Assembly (NCBI GenBank): GCA_027457005.1
Contig: DAIDTV010000018.1
Coordinates: 6,498-13,104, forward strand
Origin: Chloroflexota bacterium
GTDB lineage: Bacteria; Chloroflexota; Limnocylindria; Limnocylindrales; CSP1-4
DNA length: 6,607 nt
Direction: 5' to 3'
The translations under genes were made by a program, and so were the position numbers. Each line of letters begins with the position of its first letter. The first letter of the stretch is position 1. Shown piece after piece: positions 1 to 5,724 of this stretch. The notes beneath the pieces are model-generated. The model was given only the letters and a program-made list of their open reading frames with translations, was not told where the DNA came from and made no database searches.

Positions 1-1
1 G

Positions 2-1258
2 GCGTTGGCCAGGGCCGTGGACCCGGGAATCGTGGCCACGCCCGGGCCCCGCTATTTCGGGTTCGTCGTGGGCGGCAGCCAGCCGGCCGCCCTGGCGGCG
101 GACTGGCTCACCAGCGCCTGGGATCAGAACGCCGGGTTGTATGTCATGTCGCCGGCCGCCGCGGTGGCCGAGGAGGTCGTCGGGCGCTGGCTGGTGGAGC
201 TGTTCGGGTTGCCGGCCGGCACGAGCTGCGGGTTCACGTCCGGCGCCACGATGGCGAACTTCACCGCGCTCGCGGCCGCGCGCCACGCCGTCCTGCGCGA
301 CGCCGGCTGGGACGTGGAGGAGCGGGGCCTGTTCGGAGCCCCGGAGATCCGCGTCGTCCTCGGCGACGAGGCGCACGCCACGGTGTTCGCCGCGCTCCAG
401 ATGCTGGGCCTCGGCCGCGGGCGGGTGCACCGCGTGGCCGCGGACCGGCAGGGCCGCATGCAACCCGATGCCCTGCGCGCGACCCTGGCCGGGCTGCCCG
501 GGCCGACCATCGTCGCGGCGCAGGCGGGCAACGTGAACACGGGCGCCTTCGACCTCGTGCCGGAGATCGCCGGGGCGGTCCGAGCCCACGGCGGCTGGCT
601 CCACGTGGATGGTGCCTTCGGGCTCTGGGCGGCGGCGTCCCCGCGCCTGTGCGACCGCGTGGCGGGTCTCGAGCAGTGCGACTCCTGGACGACCGACGCC
701 CACAAGTGGCTCAACGTCCCGTATGACTCCGGGCTCGTGTTCGTGCGCGACGCCGCGGCGCACCGGACCGCCATGACCCACGGCGCCGCCTACTACGTCG
801 AGACCGCGGGGGCCGAGCGGGACAACTACAACTGGGTGCCCGAGTCATCGCGCCGGGCGCGCGGCTTCACGATCCATGCCGCGCTGCGGGCCCTCGGTCG
901 GGATGGGCTGGCCGCCCTCATCGACGGCTGCTGCGCGCACGCCCGGCGGTTCGCCGAGCTGCTCGGCGCACATCCTGCCGTCACGATCCTCAACGACGTG
1001 GTACTCAACCAGGTGCTCGTCCGCTTCGCCCCACCCGGCGAGGCAGGCGATGCGCCGTCGGACGCGGCGGATGCCCTGACACGCGACGTGATCGCGCGAG
1101 TCCAGGCGGACGGGACCTGCTGGCTCGGCGGGACCACCTGGCACGGGATGGCGGCCATGCGGATCTCGGTGAGTTCGTGGGCGACCACGGCCGACGACGT
1201 CGACCGCTCGGCCGCGGCCATCCTGCGCTGCGCCGCCGAGGCCGGCGCCCGCCCGTAG
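2..1258 (+). CDS. Group II pyridoxal-phosphate-dependent decarboxylase, N-terminus outside window (partial)
   Basis: This is a cytosolic PLP enzyme of the aromatic-L-amino-acid/glutamate decarboxylase fold (fold type I), which would remove CO2 from an amino acid. Residues are counted from the TTG at 5. The segment FGFVVGGSQPAA (18-29) is the usual entry to the catalytic domain. TSGATMANFTAL (78-89) is the cofactor phosphate loop. DEAH (121-124) carries the His expected to stack on the PLP ring. HVDGAFG (200-206) carries the Asp202 that pairs with the pyridine nitrogen. TTDAHKW (229-235) carries Lys234, the Schiff-base lysine. All key residues are present. Family members usually have about 50-60 further N-terminal residues, and the frame is open to the window edge, so the TTG at 5 is probably not the real start. 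The substrate cannot be read from the sequence; amino acid decarboxylase, rather than aminotransferase, is the better call. A short hairpin lies 11 bases after the stop. Confidence 0.93.
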   Translation, partial: ALARAVDPGIVATPGPRYFGFVVGGSQPAALAADWLTSAWDQNAGLYVMSPAAAVAEEVVGRWLVELFGLPAGTSCGFTSGATMANFTALAAARHAVLRDAGWDVEERGLFGAPEIRVVLGDEAHATVFAALQMLGLGRGRVHRVAADRQGRMQPDALRATLAGLPGPTIVAAQAGNVNTGAFDLVPEIAGAVRAHGGWLHVDGAFGLWAAASPRLCDRVAGLEQCDSWTTDAHKWLNVPYDSGLVFVRDAAAHRTAMTHGAAYYVETAGAERDNYNWVPESSRRARGFTIHAALRALGRDGLAALIDGCCAHARRFAELLGAHPAVTILNDVVLNQVLVRFAPPGEAGDAPSDAADALTRDVIARVQADGTCWLGGTTWHGMAAMRISVSSWATTADDVDRSAAAILRCAAEAGARP

Positions 1259-1269
1259 GCCGGCCCTGG

Positions 1270-1285
1270 CACCGCAAGCGCGGTG
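1270..1285 (+). terminator. Short GC hairpin after the decarboxylase gene, possible terminator
   Basis: CACCGC and GCGGTG form a perfect 6-bp stem around the loop AAGC, starting 11 bases after the decarboxylase stop codon. There is no following T tract, so this is at best an atypical or factor-assisted terminator. Hairpins of this size are common by chance at this GC content. Confidence 0.25.
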
Positions 1286-1295
1286 TGGAGGTCTG

Positions 1296-1318
1296 GCCGC
1301 GCCTTCGAGGAGCGCGGC
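1296..1318 (+). other. Second GC inverted repeat in the decarboxylase-regulator gap
   Basis: GCCGCGC (1296-1302) pairs with GCGCGGC (1312-1318) over a 9-base loop. It lies 10 bases after the preceding hairpin and about 40 bases before the regulator start. It could be part of a terminator, an operator dyad for the LuxR-type regulator, or chance in GC-rich DNA. No T tract follows. Confidence 0.2.
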
Positions 1319-1343
1319 GCCCCGGCGCTGGCTACCATCGTCC

Positions 1344-1350
1344 GGGAGGT
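1344..1350 (+). promoter_or_regulatory. Shine-Dalgarno site that decides the LuxR regulator start
   Basis: GGGAGGT is a strong ribosome binding site. It lies 6 bases before the GTG at 1357 and only 3 bases before the in-frame GTG at 1354, which favours 1357. The open frame continues upstream to 1177, inside the decarboxylase gene, but that extension is an arginine/glycine-rich run unlike any LuxR N-terminus. Confidence 0.7.
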
Positions 1351-1356
1351 CGAGTG

Positions 1357-3468
1357 GTGAATCGCCGGCTCGCCCAGCTCGCCGTGCCGAGGCCGTCGCA
1401 CCCGCCAGTGCACCGGCCCCGCCTCGTCGCACTGCTGGCGGGCACGCTGCAGGCGCGGTTGGTCCTCGTGTCGGCGCCGCCCGGGTTCGGCAAGACGACG
1501 GCACTCCTCGACTGGCTCGATGCGTCGGTGGTCCGCGTGGCGTGGATCACGCTCGACGAGACCGGCAACGATCCAATGCGGTTCCTTGCGTCCCTATCCT
1601 CCGGCGTTCTCGCGCTGGCGCGCCCGGAGGCGGACCTGACCCCGGAGCAGCCCGAGGCGGTGGACCCGATCCAGGCGATCGTCGAGCTGTCCGGCAACCT
1701 CGCGGCATGCCGCGAGCCGTCGGTCCTCGTGCTCGACGACTACCACGCGATCGCCTCGCGCGACGTGCAACGCGCGGTGGGGCTCCTGCTCGAACGGCTC
1801 CCCGCGGCCGTCCACGTGGTGATCGCGACGCGCGCCGACCCGGTCCTGCCGCTCGCACGGCTCCGGGCCCGCGGCGAGCTGCTCGAGGTCCGCGCCGACG
1901 CGCTCCGCTTCACGCTCGACGAGGCCCGCACCTTCTTCGCGGAGCGGATGGGGCTCGCATTCACCGACGACGACCTGCGGGTGCTCCTCGCCCGGACGGA
2001 GGGCTGGCCGGCCGTCCTCCAGCTGGCCGGCCTGGCGCTCGCGGGGCGAGAGGACATCTCCCAAGGCATCCGGACCTTCGCCGCCACGCATCGCTTCGTG
2101 CTCGACTACGTGATGGAGGAGGTCCTGGCTGGCATCCCTCAGGACACGCAGCGCTTCCTGCTCCGGACCTCGATCCTCGAGCGGCTCTGCGGCCCACTCT
2201 GCGACGCGGTCACCGGCGAGGCCGGGGGCCAGGAACGCCTCGACGCGCTCGACCGCGCCAACCTGCTCATCGTTCCCCTCGATGACGACCGCCGCTGGTA
2301 TCGCTACCACCAGCTCTTCGCGGACGTCCTCCGCGCCCGCCTCCGGGCCCTGGAACCCGATGCCGTCGGAGCGCTGCACGCGCGGGCGTCGGCGTGGTTC
2401 GAGCAGCAGGGGGATGACGGGGCCGCCATCGCCCACGCGCTCGCCTCGGACGACATGGAACGCACGAGCCGGCTGGTGGCAATGGCGTCGGGCAGCCATC
2501 TCAACGCCGGCGAGCTCGCCACGGTGCGCCGGTGGCTCGACGCGCTGCCTGCCGATGTCGTGCGCAACCACGCGCAGCTGAGCGCCTCGTATGCGTGGTG
2601 CCTGCTCCTCGCCGCGGAGGTGGCCGGCGTGGCCGGGCGCCTCGACGATGCGGAACGGGCCCTGGCCAGCGGCCGGGAGGCGCCCGATCTCGCCATCGGG
2701 ATTCCCGTCCAGCTCGCGATGCTCCGCTCGCAGCTCGCCGGCCTCGTCGGGAACACCGCGGAGGCAGTAGCCCAGGCACGACTCGCGCGCGAGCTGGTTC
2801 CGGCCGGGCTGCCGCCTCCCGCGCTCGCCAACCTGCGCGGCACGGCGCTCTCGCTGCTGGGCGTTGCGCTCATGCGCCAGGGCGATCTGGCCGCAGCTGC
2901 CGACGCGTATGAGGCCGCCCTGCCCGACCTTCGCGCCAGCGGCAACGCGCTCGCGGTCGGGCGGACGGTCGCGGACCTGGCCGCGATCGCGCTCCGCCAG
3001 GGCGTGCCAGCCCGGGCGGCCGCGCGGTGCGAGGCGGAGCTCGAGATGGGCGTGGCGCAGGCGCAACGGCCCAGTCCCGCGGTGTGGGCCGCCCTTGCCC
3101 GGGCTCGCGCCCAGCTCGGGCAGGTCGAGGAGGCGACAGCCGCGGCGCGTCGCGCCCTCGATCTGGCGACCCGGGCGGGCGACGCTCCAGTGGCCCGTTC
3201 GGCCGAGGAGACCCTCGACCTGCTTCGCCGCCGGCAGGCGGGCACGAGGCACGAGGCGCCGGCGGCCCTGGTCGAGGCGCTCACCGAGCGGGAACTCGAG
3301 GTGCTGCGCCTCGTCGCGCTGGGCCGCTCGAACCGGCAGGCCGCGGGCGAGCTCTTCGTGACGGTCGGGACGGTGAAGTCGCACCTCCACGCGATCTCCG
3401 GCAAGCTCGGCGCGGCGAACCGGGTGGAGGCGGTCGCTCGCGGGCGCGAACTCGGCCTGCTCCCCTGA
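1357..3468 (+). CDS. LuxR-family transcriptional regulator with MalT-like ATPase domain (LAL type)
   Basis: This is a 703-residue cytosolic DNA-binding regulator of the MalT/LAL class, in which ATP and an inducer control self-association and promoter activation. The start (LAQLAVPRPS, then PRLVALL) is the typical lead-in of this family. Walker A is SAPPGFGKTT (39-48, Lys46) and Walker B is LVLDDYHA (124-131, Asp127/Asp128). A STAND-type helical region follows, including GWPAVLQLAG and WYRYHQLFADVLR. Roughly residues 330-620 are Ala/Leu-rich paired helices resembling TPR repeats. From residue 642, LTERELEVLRL begins a LuxR helix-turn-helix whose recognition helix is around TVGTVKSHL (669-677). 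MalT and most LAL proteins are near 900 residues; this one is shorter, mainly in the helical repeat region, though both functional ends look intact. No sensor domain is visible, so its inducer is unknown. Nearby targets could include the DUF4097 gene 109 bases downstream, but this is inference. Confidence 0.95.
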   Translation: MNRRLAQLAVPRPSHPPVHRPRLVALLAGTLQARLVLVSAPPGFGKTTALLDWLDASVVRVAWITLDETGNDPMRFLASLSSGVLALARPEADLTPEQPEAVDPIQAIVELSGNLAACREPSVLVLDDYHAIASRDVQRAVGLLLERLPAAVHVVIATRADPVLPLARLRARGELLEVRADALRFTLDEARTFFAERMGLAFTDDDLRVLLARTEGWPAVLQLAGLALAGREDISQGIRTFAATHRFVLDYVMEEVLAGIPQDTQRFLLRTSILERLCGPLCDAVTGEAGGQERLDALDRANLLIVPLDDDRRWYRYHQLFADVLRARLRALEPDAVGALHARASAWFEQQGDDGAAIAHALASDDMERTSRLVAMASGSHLNAGELATVRRWLDALPADVVRNHAQLSASYAWCLLLAAEVAGVAGRLDDAERALASGREAPDLAIGIPVQLAMLRSQLAGLVGNTAEAVAQARLARELVPAGLPPPALANLRGTALSLLGVALMRQGDLAAAADAYEAALPDLRASGNALAVGRTVADLAAIALRQGVPARAAARCEAELEMGVAQAQRPSPAVWAALARARAQLGQVEEATAAARRALDLATRAGDAPVARSAEETLDLLRRRQAGTRHEAPAALVEALTERELEVLRLVALGRSNRQAAGELFVTVGTVKSHLHAISGKLGAANRVEAVARGRELGLLP

Positions 3469-3482
3469 AACCAACCGGCGGC

Positions 3483-3498
3483 TCCATCCTCCGATGGA
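3483..3498 (+). terminator. Weak hairpin downstream of the LuxR regulator
   Basis: TCCATC and GATGGA form a 6-bp stem around a CTCC loop, 14 bases after the regulator stop. A second small dyad, GGGG-TTGAT-CCCC (3510-3522), follows. Neither has a T tract, so a terminator role is only suggested by position. Confidence 0.25.
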
Positions 3499-3577
3499 TG
3501 CGGGCGAGGGGGGTTGATCCCCAGGCTGTTCTCCGACAGCGCCGCTCGATGTCGAGGGCGCAGGTGGAGAAAGGGCC

Positions 3578-4327
3578 ATGCGAAGGATGTACGCAATCGC
3601 ACTCGTCATCGGCGGGATCATCGTGCTCGGTCTCGGTGCGGGCTGGTTCGCCTGCATGGGGTGGCGCTCGGTCGCCGCCCACGTGCGGGACGACTTCTCC
3701 TCCGCCGCCGCGATCGATGAGATCCGGATCACGGGGGGCTCGGTCTGGGTCGAGGTGCGCGCGGCGGGTGAGCCGGGCGTCCAGGTGCACCGGGACGTGA
3801 GCACCCTCAACCCGTTCGCCGGGCGGCCCGCGCCATCGGTGCGCGTCGTCGGCTCGGTTCTCGAGCTCGGCGATGTCCCCGGCGCCTTCCGAGCCACCAG
3901 CTACGTGGTGCGGGCGCCCGCGGGGATCCGCGTCACGGCGGACATCGGGACCGGCAATCTCGACCTGCGGGGCGTCTCGTCGGTCGATGCGCACGTCGGG
4001 ACGGGTGCCGTGGAGGTCATCGACGGCAGCGGGGACCTCGCCGCGAGGGTCGGGACGGGCCAGATCTCGGCGACCAATCTGCGCTCGCATGCCGTCGTGG
4101 CGACGACCGGCACCGGAGCCATCCTGCTCGACCTCGCCGAACCGGCCGATGTCCAGGCCACCTCGTCGACTGGATCGGTCGACCTGAAGGTCCCGCCTGC
4201 CTCCTATCGCATCGATGCGAGCTCGAAGCTGGGCAAGGTCGCGCTCGGGATCCCCAGCGACCCGTCGGGGCGGTACCACCTGGCGCTCCGCGCCGACACG
4301 GGTCAGGTGACGCTGGCCACGCGTTGA
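3578..4327 (+). CDS. Membrane-anchored DUF4097-type beta-repeat protein
   Basis: This 249-residue protein has one N-terminal hydrophobic segment (about residues 5-26) after a positive start (MRRMYA), so it is probably a membrane anchor with the rest outside the cytoplasm. The body is a series of short beta strands separated by a repeated Gly-Thr-Gly turn at 124-126, 141-143, 159-161 and 178-180, with related TG turns at 198-199 and 241-242. A spacing of 17-19 residues between the GTG turns is what a stacked beta-solenoid would show, and it matches the DUF4097 (putative adhesin-like) family. Its molecular role is not established; relatives are often linked to envelope or stress functions. Cys26 follows WFA, which is not a proper lipobox, so a lipoprotein is unlikely. 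The ATG at 3578 has GGAG 8 bases upstream; an alternative ATG lies 9 bases further in. It could be co-regulated with the LuxR gene upstream. Confidence 0.85.
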   Translation: MRRMYAIALVIGGIIVLGLGAGWFACMGWRSVAAHVRDDFSSAAAIDEIRITGGSVWVEVRAAGEPGVQVHRDVSTLNPFAGRPAPSVRVVGSVLELGDVPGAFRATSYVVRAPAGIRVTADIGTGNLDLRGVSSVDAHVGTGAVEVIDGSGDLAARVGTGQISATNLRSHAVVATTGTGAILLDLAEPADVQATSSTGSVDLKVPPASYRIDASSKLGKVALGIPSDPSGRYHLALRADTGQVTLATR

Positions 4328-4376
4328 GTCTCCACGCCAGCTGACGGGATGGCGGTGGTGCTGCAGGAACGGGGAT

Positions 4377-4405
4377 GGGCGGTCGGGGTCACGCGGCCCC
4401 CGCCC
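4377..4405 (+). terminator. GC-rich hairpin between the DUF4097 gene and the small-protein gene
   Basis: GGGCGG (4377-4382) pairs with CCGCCC (4400-4405), and inside this GGG (4386-4388) pairs with CCC (4397-4399) across a 3-base bulge. It begins 49 bases after the DUF4097 stop and ends 32 bases before the next start. There is no T tract. It could be a terminator separating two transcripts or a leader structure for the following operon. Confidence 0.3.
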
Positions 4406-4437
4406 TCCTCGTCGAGCCTGTTCGATGAGAGGCAGAC

Positions 4438-4686
4438 ATGGAACACGAGCAGACGTACCGGATCCGGGTCCACGGGGAGCTCGGCCCGGAATGGTCGAGC
4501 TGGTTCGCCGGCATGGAGCTGCAGACGGCGCCCGGGGATGTCACGCTCCTCGTGGGTCGCTTGCCCGACCAGGCCGCGCTGCATGGCGTCCTGACCGCCA
4601 TCCGCGACCTCGGGCTGGAACTCGTATCGGTCGAGACGTTCGCGTCGCCAGCGTCCCCGACGCATCCGCACGAAGCGGGGGACTGA
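4438..4686 (+). CDS. Small conserved-type protein of unknown function (82 aa)
   Basis: This is a short, acidic, soluble protein with no signal peptide or membrane segment. The layout is a first strand (TYRIRVHGEL), a WSSWFAGMEL segment, a strand pair (GDVTLLVGRL), then a helix and strand with DQAALHGVLTAIRDLGL (53-69) followed by ELVSVE. From memory, similar proteins of about 80 residues, with the same WF and DQAALHG-IRDLGL pattern, occur in many Chloroflexota and Actinobacteria. They are annotated as hypothetical, and I know of no assigned function. The alternating strands and single helix suggest a small alpha/beta, ACT-like fold, which is inference. The ATG at 4438 has an AGAGG ribosome site 5 bases upstream. 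The stop is separated by a single base from the next gene's ATG, so the two are very likely translated together. Confidence 0.83.
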   Translation: MEHEQTYRIRVHGELGPEWSSWFAGMELQTAPGDVTLLVGRLPDQAALHGVLTAIRDLGLELVSVETFASPASPTHPHEAGD

Positions 4687-4687
4687 G

Positions 4688-5167
4688 ATGGACGCACTTA
4701 CGGTGCTCGCGATCTGGCTCCATACCGTGGCGCTCGTGATCGCCTGGGGTTACTACGGCATCCTCGGCCGGATCGCCCTGCCGGCGCTCGAACGGACGCT
4801 TGATTCCGGGACGCTGCCGGCGACCCTGATGGGAATCGAGCGTCGCGCCGTGCCGCTCGTGGGCCTGTCGGCCGTGCTATTCACGCTGACCGGCAGCTAC
4901 CTCCTGGTCATCGACCCGCACTACGCTGGGCTCGGCAACGTCTTCGCGTCGTCGTGGACCCTGCTGATGCTCGTCAAGCACGTCATGGTGATCGCGTTCG
5001 TCGGGCTCGCGGTGATGGTCGACGTGCTCATCCGGCGCATCGCGCGGACGACCGACGATGGCCGGCGGGCAAGCGACCTGCGCTGGCTCGGCCTGGGTGC
5101 CGAAGGGGCGACCGGCGTGGGCGCGCTCATCGTGCTGCTGACCGCGGTCGCGCAGGTTTCGGCGTAG
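4688..5167 (+). CDS. Four-helix integral membrane protein, CopD/DUF2269-like
   Basis: This 159-residue inner-membrane protein has four predicted helices at about residues 4-27, 54-75, 88-115 and 136-157. The first helix contains WLHTVALVIAWGYYG with His12, and the third contains LLMLVKHVMVIAFVGLAV with His98. A His near the start of helix 1 and a Lys-His pair in helix 3 are the pattern of the CopD-type family, whose members are linked to copper or heme handling. Similar four-helix proteins annotated DUF2269 or just 'membrane protein' are the main alternative. There are no Cys or Met-rich metal sites, so copper transport specifically is not supported. Charged, Arg-rich linkers (116-133) lie between helices 3 and 4. 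The ATG begins 1 base after the preceding stop with GGGGGA 5 bases upstream, and the PPOX gene follows after 27 bases. Confidence 0.82.
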   Translation: MDALTVLAIWLHTVALVIAWGYYGILGRIALPALERTLDSGTLPATLMGIERRAVPLVGLSAVLFTLTGSYLLVIDPHYAGLGNVFASSWTLLMLVKHVMVIAFVGLAVMVDVLIRRIARTTDDGRRASDLRWLGLGAEGATGVGALIVLLTAVAQVSA

Positions 5168-5181
5168 GGCGTCCCGAGGAT

Positions 5182-5188
5182 GGAGGTG
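5182..5188 (+). promoter_or_regulatory. Shine-Dalgarno site that decides the PPOX gene start
   Basis: GGAGGTG lies 6 bases before the ATG at 5195. A longer reading from the in-frame ATG at 5180 would place this site inside the gene and leave only a poor site touching that start, so 5195 is preferred. Confidence 0.75.
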
Positions 5189-5194
5189 AATGAG

Positions 5195-5695
5195 ATGCCG
5201 ACGCTCGGCCTGCTCACGGACCACGCACCGGACGCGATCCCCGAATCCCACCGGGACCTCGTCGAGTGCGCCCCGGTCGCCGCGCTGACCACGGTCATGC
5301 CCGACGGCTACCCCCAGACGTCGGTCGTGTGGTGCGACTTCGACGGCGAGTCTGTCCGGGTGAACACGATGCGCGGCTTCCAGAAGGAGCGGAACATGCG
5401 CCGCAACCCCCGCGTGACGCTCCTCTGCTACGACCCGCGGAACGACATGCGCTACCTCGAGATCCGCGGGACCGTCGTGGAGATGACGGAGGAGGGCGCA
5501 CTGGCCCATCTCGACGCGCTGGCCTCGAAGTACGCCGGCCGTCCCATGCGCTACTTCGGCGAGTGCATCCCGGCGCACTTCGCCGAGACCGAGGTGCCGG
5601 TGCTCTGCCGCATCCGGCCCACGCACGTGGTCGCCGTCGACGCCACGGGGGGCGCGGAGCGGAAGGGAGAGGTCAAGTCCCAGCTCGTGGTGTAA
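5195..5695 (+). CDS. PPOX-class FMN/F420-type split-barrel oxidoreductase, 3' end altered by IS insertion
   Basis: This 166-residue soluble protein belongs to the pyridoxamine-phosphate-oxidase-like split-barrel group, whose members bind FMN or the deazaflavin F420 and act in redox reactions on varied small substrates. Visible elements are the first barrel strands (ALTTVMPDGYPQTSVVWCDFDG, about 30-51) and the flavin-phosphate segment VRVNTMRGFQKERNM (54-68) with NPRVTLLCYD (71-80). After these come the strand YLEIRGTVVEM (87-97), a helix (99-113), and the final strand VLCRIRPTHVVAV (136-148). The barrel therefore looks complete. The tail beyond residue 149 is longer than usual: residues 160-166 and the TAA stop are read from the probable terminal repeat of the adjoining IS element, so the native C-terminus was probably replaced. 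It ends convergently with the transposase, 29 bases from that gene's stop. Function is likely retained, but the substrate and the choice between FMN and F420 cannot be determined. Confidence 0.9.
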   Translation: MPTLGLLTDHAPDAIPESHRDLVECAPVAALTTVMPDGYPQTSVVWCDFDGESVRVNTMRGFQKERNMRRNPRVTLLCYDPRNDMRYLEIRGTVVEMTEEGALAHLDALASKYAGRPMRYFGECIPAHFAETEVPVLCRIRPTHVVAVDATGGAERKGEVKSQLVV

Positions 5696-5697
5696 CA
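5671..5697. repeat. Probable terminal inverted repeat of the IS256-family element
   Basis: The sequence starts GGTCAAGTCC (5671-5680) and has GTGTAA at 5690-5695. The IS256 end, as I recall it, starts GATAAAGTCC and has GTGTAA eight bases later; here the interval is nine. The position, directly beyond the transposase stop codon, is where the terminal repeat should be. The partner copy is outside the window. If 5671 is the outer base, the target duplication would be the 8-9 bases ending at 5670 (AAGGGAGA). Confidence 0.65.
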
Positions 5698-5724
5698 GCG
5701 CGGCATCCTCGCGCCCACGCCTGA

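Noticed and set aside
1331..1340. TACCAT as a -10 promoter element for the LuxR regulator
   Set aside because: No matching -35 hexamer lies at 16-18 bases upstream, and a single loose hexamer is not enough evidence.
1177..1356. Upstream extension of the LuxR regulator into the decarboxylase gene
   Set aside because: It would overlap the decarboxylase by about 80 bases, has an arginine/glycine-rich translation unlike the family, and ignores the good ribosome site at 1344-1350.
3640..3660. Possible lipoprotein signal at Cys26 of the DUF4097 protein
   Set aside because: The residues before the Cys (GWFA) do not fit a lipobox, so a simple membrane anchor is more likely.
1594..3897. Very long minus-strand open frame (767 codons) opposite the LuxR regulator and the start of the DUF4097 gene
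   Set aside because: It is antisense to genes with clear motifs, its translation is Arg/Gly/Ala-rich with no recognisable domain, and long antisense frames are expected where the third codon position is nearly all G or C.
3281..4279. Minus-strand open frame (332 codons) opposite the DUF4097 gene
   Set aside because: Arg/Asp-rich shadow of the repeat-containing plus-strand gene with no domain of its own.
5180..5194. Earlier ATG for the PPOX gene at 5180
   Set aside because: The strong GGAGGTG site lies after it and is correctly placed for the ATG at 5195; the extra five residues match nothing in the family.
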